DNA of 64,000 bases from an uncultured Roseateles sp. (lineage in GTDB: Bacteria; Pseudomonadota; Gammaproteobacteria; Burkholderiales; Burkholderiaceae_C), in contig NZ_OY729424.1 of NCBI RefSeq assembly GCF_963422335.1, positions 2,232,001-2,296,000 on the forward strand, written 5' to 3'. Below are positions 53,659-62,976 of this stretch, in pieces. The position numbers and the translations under genes were made by a program. A model generated the notes under the pieces. The model saw only the letters and a program-made list of their open reading frames with translations, searched no databases and had not been told where the DNA came from. Position 1 is the first letter of the stretch, and every line of letters begins with the position of its first letter.

Positions 53659-55881
53659 TCAGTGCGCTTTGGCGGGGCTGATCTGGGTGCCGCGCGGGGC
53701 CTGCATATCGGGGTCGAAGGTCTCGATGCCGGCGGTGATCAGGTCGGCGGACAGGCCCATGCCCCAGGCCGCGGCAATCGCGGCCAGCAGGGTGTCGGCC
53801 GAGTCGGCGCGGGTATGGGTCAACCAGGGCGAGATCTCGCCCAGCTCGTCCAGGGTTTCGAGATTGCCGCCGGTGGCCAGCGCCACGCGTCCCTGGTGCA
53901 GGAACACGGCGCGCTTGCCGGCCGAGGCATGGGCCTGCAGCGTGGCATCGTTGCCGTCCAGGCCGTAGAAGATGACCTCGCCATCGCTCAGCTCGGCCAT
54001 GTCCACCAGCAGCGGGTCGTTGACGTTCAGCACCGTCGCGCCATAGGACAGCACTACGTCCACCTGGGTGCGCATGACCTTGTACATCTGGTCGTCTTCG
54101 AGCACATCGAATTCGGCCAGGTCGGCCGAGCGGGCCAGATCGGTGACCACGCCAACCTGGCAGCGGTCGTAGACCAGGCCGTCGCGCAGAATCGTCTTGG
54201 CGCCGTTCTCGAACACGGCCGCCTCGACGGCGCGGTTCATCAGCAGGCGGTGGCCCGGTTCCCAGTGGGCGCAGTCGCCGCGCTCGAGCAGACGGCGGTC
54301 GAGGAACAGCCCCTCACGGCAGGCCAGGCCGACCTTGGGGCCGCTGAGGTGCAGCAGCCAGGCGACCAGGCGTGCGATCGTGTGCGTGCCGCGGCTGCCG
54401 GCCACGCCGACGATGGGGATGCGGCCATACTTTTCGCCGGCCTCGCTCTCGGGGAACAGGTGATCGACGATGGCGCGTCCCACCGGTCGCGGCATGCCCT
54501 CGGCCGGCTTCAGATGCATCAGCAGGCCCGGGCCGGCATTCACCTCGACCACGGCGCCGCCCTGCTCCTGCAGGGGCTTGCCTATGTCTTCGGCCACCAC
54601 ATCGACGCCGGCGATGTCCAGGCCGACGACGCGGGCAGCCAGCGACACCACATGGGCCACCTCGGGGTGAACCTGGTCGGTGCAGTCGATGGCCACATTG
54701 CCATTGCGCTGTATCAGCACCTGGCGGCCCGCGGCGGGAATGTCGGTCGGCTTGAGGCCCTGGCGCTGCAGATCCTGCAGCACGGCGCCGTCGCTGTCGG
54801 CATAGATGCGGCCCAGCGGAAAGTCCTCGGTCGTGCCGCGGCGCGGGTCGGTGTTGATCTGATGGTCCACCAGCTCGACCACATTCGAGTGGCCGTCGCC
54901 GGTGACCCAGGCGGTCTCGCCGCGCGCGGCCGCCACCACCTTGCCGCCGACCACCAGCAGCCGGTGCTCATGGCCGCGCACATAGCGCTCGACCATCACC
55001 TCGCTGCCGTGGCGTGCCGCAAAAGCAAAGGCGGCTTCGAAATCGGCCTGCTCGCGCAGATCCAGCGTCACGCCGCGGCCATGGTTGCCGTCGGTGGGCT
55101 TCACCACCACCGGCACGCCGATGTCTTGTGCTGCGGCCCAGGCGGCCTCGGGCGTATCCACCACCATGCCCTCGGGCACCGGCACGCCGCAGGCCTTCAG
55201 CAGGCTCTTGGTCAGGTCTTTCTCGCTGGCAATGCCCTCGGCAATGGCGCTGGTCAGGTCGGTCTCCGCCGTCCAGATGCGGCGCTGGCGGGCGCCATGG
55301 CCCAGCTGCACCAGATTGCCGTCGTTCAGACGGATATGCGGGATGCGGCGGTCGGTGGCGGCGGCAACGATGCAGGCCGTCGACGGGCCGAGGTAGCAGT
55401 CGTCCACCTTGTCGCGCACCTGGGCCACGGCGGCCGGCACATCGAAGGCGTCGCCGTTGATGGCGGCCATCAGCAGCGCATGGCCCTGCTGCAGTGCCAT
55501 GCGGGCGACCTGCTCGTCACGGGCGCGGAACACCATGCGATACACGCCATGCTGGCTGGTGGACCGCGTCTGGCCGAAGCCGGTGGGCATGCCGGCCAGG
55601 TTCAAGAGTTCGATCACCACATGTTCCAAGGTGTGACCGGACCAGGTGCCCTCGACCAGACGCTGCAGAAAGCCGCCCCGCTCGCCAACGCCGCAGTGGT
55701 GCTCGGCCAGGGCCGGCAGCAGGGCGGTGATGCGCTCGGTGAAGCCGGGCAGCAGATTGGACGGAAAGTTTTCCAGCTCGCCGAGGTCCAGCCAGACTTC
55801 CAGCACCGGGCGGTAGGTCCAGACATTGGGGCCCCGCAGATAGTTGATGCGCAGCAGCTTGATGTCGTCGTATCGATTCAT
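53659..55881 (-). CDS. Cyanophycin synthetase paralogue, CphA2/CphA'-like with degenerate Mur-ligase P-loop
   Basis: 740-aa paralogue of the next gene. The N-terminal domain and ATP-grasp domain (VVVKPTDGNHGRGVTLDL; VDVVAEDIGKPLQEQGGAVV) look intact. In the Mur-ligase domain the P-loop expected as GTNGKT reads GSRGTHT (about 495-501) with no Lys. The C-terminus is about 100 residues shorter than CphA1. Cyanobacterial CphA2 likewise has a reduced Mur domain lacking ATP-binding motifs and joins beta-Asp-Arg dipeptides, so this enzyme may keep a single ligase activity. ATG 55881 (MNRYDDIKLLRINYLRGPNV) was chosen; upstream in-frame sequence is not conserved. Similar CphA/CphA' pairs are known in Burkholderiales. 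Confidence 0.9.
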   Translation of the reverse strand: MNRYDDIKLLRINYLRGPNVWTYRPVLEVWLDLGELENFPSNLLPGFTERITALLPALAEHHCGVGERGGFLQRLVEGTWSGHTLEHVVIELLNLAGMPTGFGQTRSTSQHGVYRMVFRARDEQVARMALQQGHALLMAAINGDAFDVPAAVAQVRDKVDDCYLGPSTACIVAAATDRRIPHIRLNDGNLVQLGHGARQRRIWTAETDLTSAIAEGIASEKDLTKSLLKACGVPVPEGMVVDTPEAAWAAAQDIGVPVVVKPTDGNHGRGVTLDLREQADFEAAFAFAARHGSEVMVERYVRGHEHRLLVVGGKVVAAARGETAWVTGDGHSNVVELVDHQINTDPRRGTTEDFPLGRIYADSDGAVLQDLQRQGLKPTDIPAAGRQVLIQRNGNVAIDCTDQVHPEVAHVVSLAARVVGLDIAGVDVVAEDIGKPLQEQGGAVVEVNAGPGLLMHLKPAEGMPRPVGRAIVDHLFPESEAGEKYGRIPIVGVAGSRGTHTIARLVAWLLHLSGPKVGLACREGLFLDRRLLERGDCAHWEPGHRLLMNRAVEAAVFENGAKTILRDGLVYDRCQVGVVTDLARSADLAEFDVLEDDQMYKVMRTQVDVVLSYGATVLNVNDPLLVDMAELSDGEVIFYGLDGNDATLQAHASAGKRAVFLHQGRVALATGGNLETLDELGEISPWLTHTRADSADTLLAAIAAAWGMGLSADLITAGIETFDPDMQAPRGTQISPAKAH

Positions 55882-55912
55882 GTTTGCGTGAGTTTGCTGG
55901 GGTTCGGTGCCA

Positions 55913-55930
55913 GGGCGCAATTGTGCGCCC
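55913..55930. promoter_or_regulatory. Palindrome in the cyanophycin divergent promoter
   Basis: GGGCGCA-ATTG-TGCGCCC is a perfect 7+7 palindrome midway between the divergent cphA2-like and ABC-transporter genes. GCAA-ATA-TTGC follows nearby (55937-55947). It may be a shared operator for the two transcripts; the factor is unknown. Confidence 0.5.
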
Positions 55931-56018
55931 GGAGCGGCAAATATTGCAGTGGTGGGGGCGGGTGCCACGCATCGGCGAGAATCCGGGGTGGAGTCCCCGC
56001 GCAGGGCAATCAAAGAAA

Positions 56019-58328
56019 ATGCAACATCACCATCCCGTCAAGGTCATTGATCCTAGCGCCAGGGGCGCTGACAGCAGCCTGCAAACACGGCTGGCGCCCG
56101 ATGAGAACGTCATCGCCAGCCTGGACGTTGACCTGGACGCCAGTCTGCGCTTCGGCCAAGGCCGGCTGGTACTGACCAATGTGCGACTTTTGTCACGGGA
56201 ATCGGTCTCCGGCCCCTGGGCCGAGTGGCCGCTGCACGCCGGTTTGAGTCTGCGCCACGCCGACCATGGCGGCGTGGGCAGCATCGAGCTGCATGACGCG
56301 AACCAGCGCCTGGCCCAGTGGCGCTTCACGCTCGGCGCCAATGTGCTGGCGCTGCGCTGGCTCACGGCCTTCGAGCAGCAGCAGGCGCGCTTGCAGGCCG
56401 GCGGGGTGGTCGAGTCGGATGCCGACGAACTGCTGCTGTGCCCGTCCTGCAAGGCGCCGCTGCCGCCCGACAGCGAAGAATGCCCCACCTGCGCCCGCGA
56501 GCTGCACACGCCGCCGTCCACCTGGGTGCTGCTGCGGCTGTGGCGCTTTGCCAAGCCCTATCAGGGTCAGCTGCTGCTGGGCTTTCTGCTGATGCTGGGC
56601 TCGACCGGGGCCACTCTGGTGTCGCCTTACCTCGCCATGCCCATCATGGACGAGGTGCTGATTCCGTTCCAGAGCGGCAAGAAGATCGAGCCCATGCTGG
56701 TCGCCCTCTACCTCAGCGGCCTGCTCGGCGCGGCCCTGGTGTCCTGGCTGCTGGGCTGGGCCAAGACCTATATCCTGGCCCTGGTGTCCGAGCGCATTGC
56801 CGCCGATCTGCGCACCGCCACCTTCGAGCATCTGCTGCAGCTGTCGCTGGACTATTTCGGGGGCAAGCGTACCGGTGACTTGATGAGCCGCATCGGCTCC
56901 GAGACCGACCGCATCAGCGTCTTCCTGTCCCTGCATGCGCTGGACTTCATCACCGACGTGCTGATGCTGTTGATGATCTCCACCATCCTGTTCACCACCA
57001 ACCACTGGCTGGCCCTGGCGACATTGGTGCCGCTGCCCTTCATCGCCTGGATGATCCATCTGGTGCGTGACCGCCTGCGCACCGGCTTCGAAAAGATTGA
57101 CCGTGTCTGGGGCGAGGTCACTTCGGTGCTGGCCGATACCATTCCGGGCATTCGCGTGGTCAAGGCCTTTGCCCAGGAGAAGCGCGAGGCGCAGCGCTTC
57201 CGCGAGGCCAACAAGCACAATCTGGACGTCAACGACAAGCTCAACAAGACCTGGAGCCTGTTCGGCCCCACCGTCTCGCTGCTGACCGAGATGGGCCTGC
57301 TGGTGGTCTGGGCCTTCGGCATCTACCTGGTCGCGCAGCAGGACATCACCGTCGGCGTGCTGACCGCCTTCATCGCCTACATCGGCCGCTTCTATGGCCG
57401 CATGGATTCGATGAGCCGCATCGTCTCGGTGACGCAAAAGGCCGCCGCAGGCGCCAAGCGCATCTTCGACATCCTCGACCACCACTCCAACGTGCCCGAC
57501 CCGGTCAATCCGGTGCCGCTGGGCAAGGTGCAGGGCGGCATACAGATCCAGGACATAGGCTTCCGCTACGGCAACCGCGCGGTCATACGGGGCCTGAGCC
57601 TGGACATCAAGCCCGGCGAGATGATTGGCCTGGTGGGCCACAGCGGCTCGGGCAAGAGCACCCTGGTGAACCTGATCTGCCGCTTCTACGACGTGACCGA
57701 GGGATCGATCAAGGTCGATGGGGTCGATCTGCGCCGCATCGGCCTGTCCGACTTCCGCCGCCACATCGGCCTGGTGTTGCAGGAGCCCTTTCTGTTCTTC
57801 GGCACGATTGCCGAGAACATTGCCTACGGCAAGCCGGACGCCACCCGCGCCGAGATCGTGGCCGCAGCCCGTGCCGCCCACGCGCACGAATTCATCCTGC
57901 GCCTGCCCCAGGGCTATGACTCGCTGGTCGGCGAGCGGGGTCAGGGCTTGTCGGGGGGCGAGCGCCAGCGCATCTCGATCGCCCGCGCCCTGCTGATAGA
58001 CCCGCGCATCCTGATACTCGACGAGGCCACCTCGTCGGTCGACACCGAGACCGAGAAAGAGATCCAGAAGGCGCTGGACAATCTGGTGCAAGGCCGCACG
58101 ACGATTGCCATCGCCCACCGGCTGTCGACCCTGCGCAAGGCCGACCGCCTGGTGGTGATGGACCGCGGCCAGGTGGTCGAGGTCGGCCCGCACGAGGAGC
58201 TGATGGCCAAGCAAGGCGCCTACTGGCGCCTGTACGAGGCGCAGCTGCGCCGGGTGGATGCCGACGGCGACGAAGACACGGCCGCTCCGGTGCTGGCTGT
58301 GCCCGCCCACTCGGAGGCGAAGGACTGA
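56019..58328 (+). CDS. Cyanophycin-associated ABC transporter (fused permease-ATPase, ABCB type)
   Basis: 769-aa half transporter with its own ATPase, likely a homodimer. The N-terminal soluble domain of about 165 residues ends in a zinc ribbon with C141-C144 and C155-C158 (CPSC, then CPTC). About six membrane helices (170-470) follow, then the ABC domain with Walker A GHSGSGKSTLVN, signature LSGGERQRISIARA and Walker B LILDEATSSVD. I recall NCBI family naming for a cyanophycin metabolism-associated ABC transporter with this layout; it is stated from memory. It is divergent from the cyanophycin synthetase pair and precedes the DUF1854 gene by 1 bp. The transported substrate is unknown. Confidence 0.88.
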   Translation: MQHHHPVKVIDPSARGADSSLQTRLAPDENVIASLDVDLDASLRFGQGRLVLTNVRLLSRESVSGPWAEWPLHAGLSLRHADHGGVGSIELHDANQRLAQWRFTLGANVLALRWLTAFEQQQARLQAGGVVESDADELLLCPSCKAPLPPDSEECPTCARELHTPPSTWVLLRLWRFAKPYQGQLLLGFLLMLGSTGATLVSPYLAMPIMDEVLIPFQSGKKIEPMLVALYLSGLLGAALVSWLLGWAKTYILALVSERIAADLRTATFEHLLQLSLDYFGGKRTGDLMSRIGSETDRISVFLSLHALDFITDVLMLLMISTILFTTNHWLALATLVPLPFIAWMIHLVRDRLRTGFEKIDRVWGEVTSVLADTIPGIRVVKAFAQEKREAQRFREANKHNLDVNDKLNKTWSLFGPTVSLLTEMGLLVVWAFGIYLVAQQDITVGVLTAFIAYIGRFYGRMDSMSRIVSVTQKAAAGAKRIFDILDHHSNVPDPVNPVPLGKVQGGIQIQDIGFRYGNRAVIRGLSLDIKPGEMIGLVGHSGSGKSTLVNLICRFYDVTEGSIKVDGVDLRRIGLSDFRRHIGLVLQEPFLFFGTIAENIAYGKPDATRAEIVAAARAAHAHEFILRLPQGYDSLVGERGQGLSGGERQRISIARALLIDPRILILDEATSSVDTETEKEIQKALDNLVQGRTTIAIAHRLSTLRKADRLVVMDRGQVVEVGPHEELMAKQGAYWRLYEAQLRRVDADGDEDTAAPVLAVPAHSEAKD

Positions 58329-58329
58329 T

Positions 58330-58791
58330 ATGGACTTTCAACTCGAACGCAATGCCTTCGGCCGCCTGGTGCTGATCGATGCCGCCGGCGCACGCCACGA
58401 GGGCGTGGTGCCGGTGCGCGCCTTTCCGATTGCCGCGCCCGACGAAGGCCTGTCGCTGATTAGCACCGAGGGGCGGGAACTGGCCTGGATACCCCGCCTG
58501 AGCGATTTGCCCTCAGAGATCAATGCGCTGCTTGGCGAGGAGCTGAGCCAGCGCGAATTCGTGCCCGTGGTCAAGCGCATCAAGAGCGTCTCCACCTTCT
58601 CGACACCCAGCATCTGGCAGGTCGAGACCGACCGCGGCGAGACCCAGTTCGTGCTCAAGGCCGAGGAGGACATCCGCCGCCTCGAAGGCCCGGATCTCTT
58701 GATCACCGACAGCCATGGCATCCAGTTCCTGGTGCGGGATCGCTGGGCGCTGGACAAGGTCTCGCGCAGGATGCTTGAGAGATTCCTATGA
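58330..58791 (+). CDS. DUF1854-family protein linked to cyanophycin locus
   Basis: 153-aa cytoplasmic protein, no signal peptide or membrane segment. It opens DFQLERNAFGRLVLIDAAG and contains LISTEGRELAWIPRLSDLP and FVLKAEEDIRRL, the DUF1854 pattern. It begins 1 bp after the ABC transporter stop, so it is co-translated with it. DUF1854 genes occur next to cyanophycin synthetase and this transporter in many Betaproteobacteria. The function is unknown; a cytoplasmic partner of the transporter is the simplest guess. ATG 58330 was chosen over the longer frame from 58258, whose extra residues overlap the ABC gene. Confidence 0.85.
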   Translation: MDFQLERNAFGRLVLIDAAGARHEGVVPVRAFPIAAPDEGLSLISTEGRELAWIPRLSDLPSEINALLGEELSQREFVPVVKRIKSVSTFSTPSIWQVETDRGETQFVLKAEEDIRRLEGPDLLITDSHGIQFLVRDRWALDKVSRRMLERFL

Positions 58792-58792
58792 G

Positions 58793-58844
58793 ATTGCGGG
58801 TTGGACCTTGCCGTACCCGGCAAGCTCCGACCCCAACTGACTGT
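58793..58844 (+). repeat. Convergent-gap hairpin repeat, copy 3
   Basis: Outer stem GGGTTGGA (58798-58805) with TCCGACCC (58826-58833), one G-U pair; inner stem CTTGCCG (58807-58813) with CGGCAAG (58818-58824). Flanks ATTGCGGG and CCCCAACTGACTGT match the other copies. It fills the gap between the DUF1854 gene and the convergent soxA gene. Confidence 0.75.
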
Positions 58845-58849
58845 AAGAA

Positions 58850-59605
58850 TCAGGGCCGAACCCCGGGCGCCTCCCAGGCCATGCCGGCGGCGCGCTGCTT
58901 CAGATAGAACTCCAGCGCCAGCAGCTCCTGCGAATCGTAGGCAGGGGCCTGCGCCCGCACGCCGCTCATGCAGTTGCGCAGCCGCCGCTGCAGCGAGCCC
59001 AGGCCCTGCCATTCCAGCCTGTACAGCGGATAGGCCGTCGGGTGGCCCTGCGGAATCACGCTGCCGGCCAGGCGCCCTCCGGCCAGGCCGTCATGGCATT
59101 GGGCGCAGGACAGATTCAGCTGACCGATGCGCTGGGTGAACAGAGCCTGGCCCTGCTCGCGCAGCGGCTGCAGCTCAGGCGCCTTGGAGGGCGAGAGGGC
59201 CATGCCCCGCGACTGCACGGACACATAGGCTTCCAGCCCCAGCAACTGGGCATGCTCGGCGGGCCAGGCGTCCGCCTGCTGGTGACGTGTGCGGCATTGC
59301 TGGATGCGCTGGCCGAGGTTCAGCGCTCGGCCCAGCGCCACGTCCCAGACCGGGTAGCGCGCCGCCACGCCGCGCAGCGTGCTGACCTCACCATGGCAGC
59401 CGGCACAGGACTTGTTGCTGCGGCCCACCGCGGTGGTCCACAGCGCCTCGCCGTCCTTGACCCACAACCAGGCCGGGTTCAGGCCATCGTCGCGCTGCAT
59501 GGCCTGGGTGGCCGGGCTCATGTCGGCAAAGCCCGAGCGGCGGGTGTCGGTCTGTGCCTGGGCCGTGACGGCGCACAGCAGCAAGACGACCGGTAGCCGC
59601 TTCAT
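58850..59605 (-). CDS. soxA: SoxA-like dihaem cytochrome c
   Basis: 251-aa periplasmic cytochrome, partner of SoxX in the SoxXA complex that attaches thiosulfate to SoxY. The signal peptide ends at about residue 18 (AVTAQAQ). There are two haem sites, CAGCH (67-71) and CAQCH (167-171). The distal Cys ligand is likely C212 in RNCMSGVRAQ, the signature of SoxA. C104 corresponds to the second conserved Cys position. Overlap of 4 bp with soxZ. The full dihaem form is present, but the gene order soxX-Y-Z-A, with no soxB or soxCD nearby, is not the classical set. Confidence 0.9.
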   Translation of the reverse strand: MKRLPVVLLLCAVTAQAQTDTRRSGFADMSPATQAMQRDDGLNPAWLWVKDGEALWTTAVGRSNKSCAGCHGEVSTLRGVAARYPVWDVALGRALNLGQRIQQCRTRHQQADAWPAEHAQLLGLEAYVSVQSRGMALSPSKAPELQPLREQGQALFTQRIGQLNLSCAQCHDGLAGGRLAGSVIPQGHPTAYPLYRLEWQGLGSLQRRLRNCMSGVRAQAPAYDSQELLALEFYLKQRAAGMAWEAPGVRP

Positions 59606-59922
59606 GTCACCGTCAGCGTCCGGCTCTCGCGCTGCACAAAGCTGTTGTCGCCCTCCCAGACGAAATCCAGCGGGCCGGACTCGGTGGCGCGGACGAAGAA
59701 CACCAGCAGCGGATTGGCCGAGATCGCCGCAAACAGCTCGGCACCGCAGACCAGCTCGCCCCGGTAGTGGCAGCTGAAGCGGCGTATCAGGTCGGCGGGC
59801 AGGCGCTGGCCCTGGTCGTCGTTGCGATAGCCGGTCTCCATCGCGTGGGCGATCAGGCAGCGCACCTCGACGATGTCGCCGCGGCGGGCGCTGTCGGGCA
59901 GGGTGATCACGGTGCGGGCCAT
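59602..59922 (-). CDS. soxZ: SoxZ sulfur-compound chelating protein
   Basis: 106-aa partner of SoxY with a single Ig-like fold and no signal peptide; it is exported with SoxY. It opens with ITLPDSARRGDIVEVRCLIAH and contains METGYRNDDQGQRLPAD, both typical of SoxZ. The SoxYZ complex carries sulfur intermediates through the Sox cycle. It lies between soxY (13 bp upstream) and soxA (4-bp overlap). Confidence 0.92.
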   Translation of the reverse strand: MARTVITLPDSARRGDIVEVRCLIAHAMETGYRNDDQGQRLPADLIRRFSCHYRGELVCGAELFAAISANPLLVFFVRATESGPLDFVWEGDNSFVQRESRTLTVT

Positions 59923-59935
59923 ATCGTCCTGCCGC

Positions 59936-60385
59936 TCAGGACTCGATGCAGGCGGCCAGGGTCACGATGACCTCGACGCTGTGCTGCCACCAGCTGCCGT
60001 CGCCCAGTTGGGCCAGGGCCCGCACCTGCTGTGAGGTGGCCAGACGGATGCGCGTGTCCACCCGGGCGCGGCCGGCGGCGGGGCCCAGCTGGAACACCAC
60101 CACCTCGGGCCGCGGATTGCGTTCGGTGAACAGGGCGATGCGGCGCACGTTGTCGCTGGCCGTCATGGCGCTGTCCACCGTCACGGTCACCGGCACGGCA
60201 TTGCCGTTCTCCACCAGCTCGGACAGCTCCAGCCTGACCTTGCCGGTCTGCGGCCTTGCTCCGCCGGTCAGCTCACGTAGGGCGGCCGTCATGGCCTCTG
60301 GTGTAGCGCTGACGGGGCGCAGCCACAGGCTCATGCCCAGGCCCGTGGTGTGCAGCATCCAGCGGCGGCGGTCGGTGGAGGTCAT
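59936..60385 (-). CDS. soxY: SoxY-like sulfur carrier protein with atypical C-terminus
   Basis: 149-aa exported protein. The N-terminus has a twin-arginine signal (DRRRWMLHTTGLGMSLWLRP, cut near ASA-like VSATP). The Ig-like domain matches SoxY (VRLELSELVENGNAVPVTVT). Canonical SoxY ends GGCGG, whose Cys is the sulfur-bearing swinging arm. Here the end reads TLAACIES with C146, so the Cys remains near the terminus but the flexible glycines are lost. ATG 60385 begins the Tat signal, 4 bp after soxX. The protein pairs with SoxZ. The altered arm may change the substrate carried or the partner enzyme. Confidence 0.87.
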   Translation of the reverse strand: MTSTDRRRWMLHTTGLGMSLWLRPVSATPEAMTAALRELTGGARPQTGKVRLELSELVENGNAVPVTVTVDSAMTASDNVRRIALFTERNPRPEVVVFQLGPAAGRARVDTRIRLATSQQVRALAQLGDGSWWQHSVEVIVTLAACIES

Positions 60386-60389
60386 GCGA

Positions 60390-60800
60390 TCAATCCCGCA
60401 AGGTCTGCAGATAGGCGACCACATCCTCGACCTGCTGCGCCGTGAAGACCGTCTTGCCCTGCCATTGCGGCGCCACCCGCGCGAGGCCCTCGCTGCGGTA
60501 GTAGGCCGGCATGATGCTGTCGGGCCGCAGGCGCTGGCTGTCCACCAGGCGCAGGCGCAGCTGGCCGGCGCTGAGCCGACGGCCGACGCCGGCCAGATCG
60601 GGGGCCAGATTGCCCTGGAAACGCTCCTCGGCGATAGGAGCCTGGTGGCACAGCAGGCACAGGCCCTGCTGGCGGCTGGCGACGATGGCGCGTCCGCGGG
60701 CGGCATCGCCGGGGGTGGAAGTCAGCGGCTCGGCCATCGCATCGTTCGTCGCTTGGGCGGCAGGGGCCATGGCCAGCAGCATCCAGGCGAGCCGCCACAC
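60390..60800 (-). CDS. soxX: SoxX-like monohaem cytochrome c
   Basis: 136-aa periplasmic cytochrome. The signal peptide ends at about residue 18 (APAAQATN). One haem site CLLCH (48-52), in the block [16 protein letters not shown], which is typical of SoxX. M97 in DSIMPAYY is the likely distal ligand. It lies 4 bp after the molybdenum hydroxylase large-subunit gene and 4 bp before soxY. It could take electrons from SoxA, from the hydroxylase encoded upstream, or both. Confidence 0.88.
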   Translation of the reverse strand: MWRLAWMLLAMAPAAQATNDAMAEPLTSTPGDAARGRAIVASRQQGLCLLCHQAPIAEERFQGNLAPDLAGVGRRLSAGQLRLRLVDSQRLRPDSIMPAYYRSEGLARVAPQWQGKTVFTAQQVEDVVAYLQTLRD

Positions 60801-60804
60801 GGCC

Positions 60805-62976
60805 TCAGGCCTTCTTCACCAGGCTCTGCTCCTTCAGCGGCAGATCGCGTATGCGCACGCCGGTGGCGGCGAAGATCGCGTTCAGCACCGCCGGTGCGGC
60901 CACCGCGATCGTCGGCTCGCCGACACCGCCCCAGAAGCCGCCCGAAGGCATGACGATGGTCTCGACCTTGGGCATATGCTCCATGTGCATCACCGGATAG
61001 GTGCTGAAGTTGTCCTGTTCGATGCGGCCGTCCTTGACCGTGCAGCCGCCGAACAGTGCCGCCGACAGGCCATAGACGAAGGAGCCCTCGACCTGCGCCT
61101 CGATCTGCTGCGGGTTGACCGCATGGCCGGAGTCGGTGGCGGCGACGATGCGGTGTATCTTCAGCTTGCCCTTGGTGACCGACACCTCGGCACAGGCCGC
61201 CACATAGCTGCCGAAACCCATGATCTGGGCCAGGCCGCGGTGGTGGCCCTTGGGCGGCGGCTTGCCCCAGCCGGCGCGCTCGGCCACGGCGTTGAGCACG
61301 GCCAGGTGCTTGGGGTGCTCGGCCAGCATGGCGCGACGGAACTCCAGCGTGTCCTTCTTTGCCGCCAGGGCGACCTCGTCGATGAAGCACTCGACGTAGA
61401 TCGCGTTCTGGTTCAGATTCACGCCCCGCCAGAAGCCCGGCGGCACATGGGGGTTGCGCATCGCGTGGTCGATCAGCAGGTGCGGGATCTTGTAGCCCAG
61501 ATGGCCTTCGGGACCATCGGGGTTCAGCCCCTGGAACACCACCGGGTCCTTGCCGTCCTTGATGTTCTGCGGAAAGATGCCGGCGATGATGGACTGGCCC
61601 GAGATGCGCATGTGCAGCGCACTCAGATTGCCCGCATCGTCCAGCGCCGCGCGCAGCTTGCACTGCGTGATCGGGTGATAGCGGCCGTGCAGCATGTCTT
61701 CCTCGCGCGACCAGATCAGCTTGACCGGCGTGCCGGGGAACTCCTTGGCAATCACCACCGCCTGGCGCACCCAGTCGTGCACGGCGCCGCGCCGGCCGAA
61801 GCCGCCGCCCAGGTGCAGCTTGTAGACCTCGCAGCTGGCCGGTGGCAGGCCCGAAGCCTCGGAGGCCGCGGCCAGCGCCGCCTCGCCGTTCTGCGTCGGC
61901 GTCCAGACCTCGCAGCGCTCGGGTGTCCAGCGCGCGGTGGCGTTCATGGTCTCCATCGTCGCGTGGTTCTGAAAAGGGTAGCTGTAGACGGCCTCGACTA
62001 CACGCTTGGCGCCGGCCAGCGTGGCTTTGGCGTCACCGGCGCTATTGCCCACGGCCGCATCGGGCGCATCGAGACCGGCCTTCAGCATGGCCGCTATGCT
62101 GGCGCTGCTGACCTTGGCATGCTCGCCCTCGTCCCAGACGACGGTCAGGGCCTCGAGCGCGGTCTTGGCGCGCCACCAGGTGTCGGCCACCACGGCCACC
62201 GCGCTGTCGCCGACGCGCACCACCTTTTTGATGCCCGGACGCTGCAGCACCGCCGTGGCGTCGAAGCTCTTGAGCTTGCCACCGAACACCGGACAGTCCT
62301 TGATGGCGGCGTTGAGCATGCCCGGCATCTGGAGGTCCATGCCGAAGACTTGAGCGCCGTTGAGCTTGTCCCGGGTGTCCAGCCGCTTGACCGGCTTGCC
62401 GGCGAGGCTCCAGTCCTTGGGGTCTTTCAGGCTCACCGTGGCCGGCACCGGCAACTGGGCCGCGGCGGCGGCGAGTTGGCCGAAGGTGGCGCTGCGCCCG
62501 CTGGCCTGGTGGGCGACCCGGCTGTTGGCCACCATGCACTCGCTGGCAGGCACGCCCCAGCCGTTGGCGGCGGCCTGCACCAGCATCATCCGGGCCTTGG
62601 CCCCGCCTTCGCGCACGTACTGGTGGGATTCTCGTATGCCGCGGCTGCCGCCGGTCGAGAAATTGCCCCAGACGCGCTGGCGCGCCAGGTTCTGGCCGGG
62701 GGTCGGGTACTCGGTCGTGACCCTGGCCCAGTCGCATTCCAGCTCCTCGGCCACCAGCTGGGCCAGGCCGGTCAAGGTGCCCTGGCCCATCTCGGAGCGG
62801 GCAATGCGTATCACCACCGTGTCATCGGGCTTGATGACCACCCAGGCATTGATCTCGTCGGGCCTGGCCGCTGCGCCCTGGGCCAGGGCCGAGGGGATGT
62901 GGAAGCCGATCACCAGGCTGCCGGCCGTGGCAGCGCTGCTGGCCAGAAAGCCGCGGCGTGAAACTGCTGCGCTCAT
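60805..62976 (-). CDS. Molybdenum hydroxylase large subunit (xanthine dehydrogenase family, IorB-like)
   Basis: 723-aa molybdopterin-cytosine-dinucleotide subunit. An N-terminal Tat signal ([20 protein letters not shown]) sends it to the periplasm. Family blocks are [34 protein letters not shown] (catalytic Glu) and [16 protein letters not shown]. The C-terminus is that of the short isoquinoline-1-oxidoreductase/aldehyde oxidase type. It partners the upstream (2Fe-2S) subunit (ATGA overlap) and needs a cytochrome acceptor, which in other IorAB-type systems is a separate c-type cytochrome; here soxX follows by 4 bp. The substrate is probably an aldehyde or N-heterocycle, unproven. ATG 62976 starts the Tat signal. 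Confidence 0.9.
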   Translation of the reverse strand: MSAAVSRRGFLASSAATAGSLVIGFHIPSALAQGAAARPDEINAWVVIKPDDTVVIRIARSEMGQGTLTGLAQLVAEELECDWARVTTEYPTPGQNLARQRVWGNFSTGGSRGIRESHQYVREGGAKARMMLVQAAANGWGVPASECMVANSRVAHQASGRSATFGQLAAAAAQLPVPATVSLKDPKDWSLAGKPVKRLDTRDKLNGAQVFGMDLQMPGMLNAAIKDCPVFGGKLKSFDATAVLQRPGIKKVVRVGDSAVAVVADTWWRAKTALEALTVVWDEGEHAKVSSASIAAMLKAGLDAPDAAVGNSAGDAKATLAGAKRVVEAVYSYPFQNHATMETMNATARWTPERCEVWTPTQNGEAALAAASEASGLPPASCEVYKLHLGGGFGRRGAVHDWVRQAVVIAKEFPGTPVKLIWSREEDMLHGRYHPITQCKLRAALDDAGNLSALHMRISGQSIIAGIFPQNIKDGKDPVVFQGLNPDGPEGHLGYKIPHLLIDHAMRNPHVPPGFWRGVNLNQNAIYVECFIDEVALAAKKDTLEFRRAMLAEHPKHLAVLNAVAERAGWGKPPPKGHHRGLAQIMGFGSYVAACAEVSVTKGKLKIHRIVAATDSGHAVNPQQIEAQVEGSFVYGLSAALFGGCTVKDGRIEQDNFSTYPVMHMEHMPKVETIVMPSGGFWGGVGEPTIAVAAPAVLNAIFAATGVRIRDLPLKEQSLVKKA

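Noticed and set aside
59936..60800. A complete thiosulfate-oxidising Sox system
   Set aside because: Only soxX, Y, Z and A are present; soxB, soxC and soxD are not in the window, so the classical pathway cannot be claimed here.
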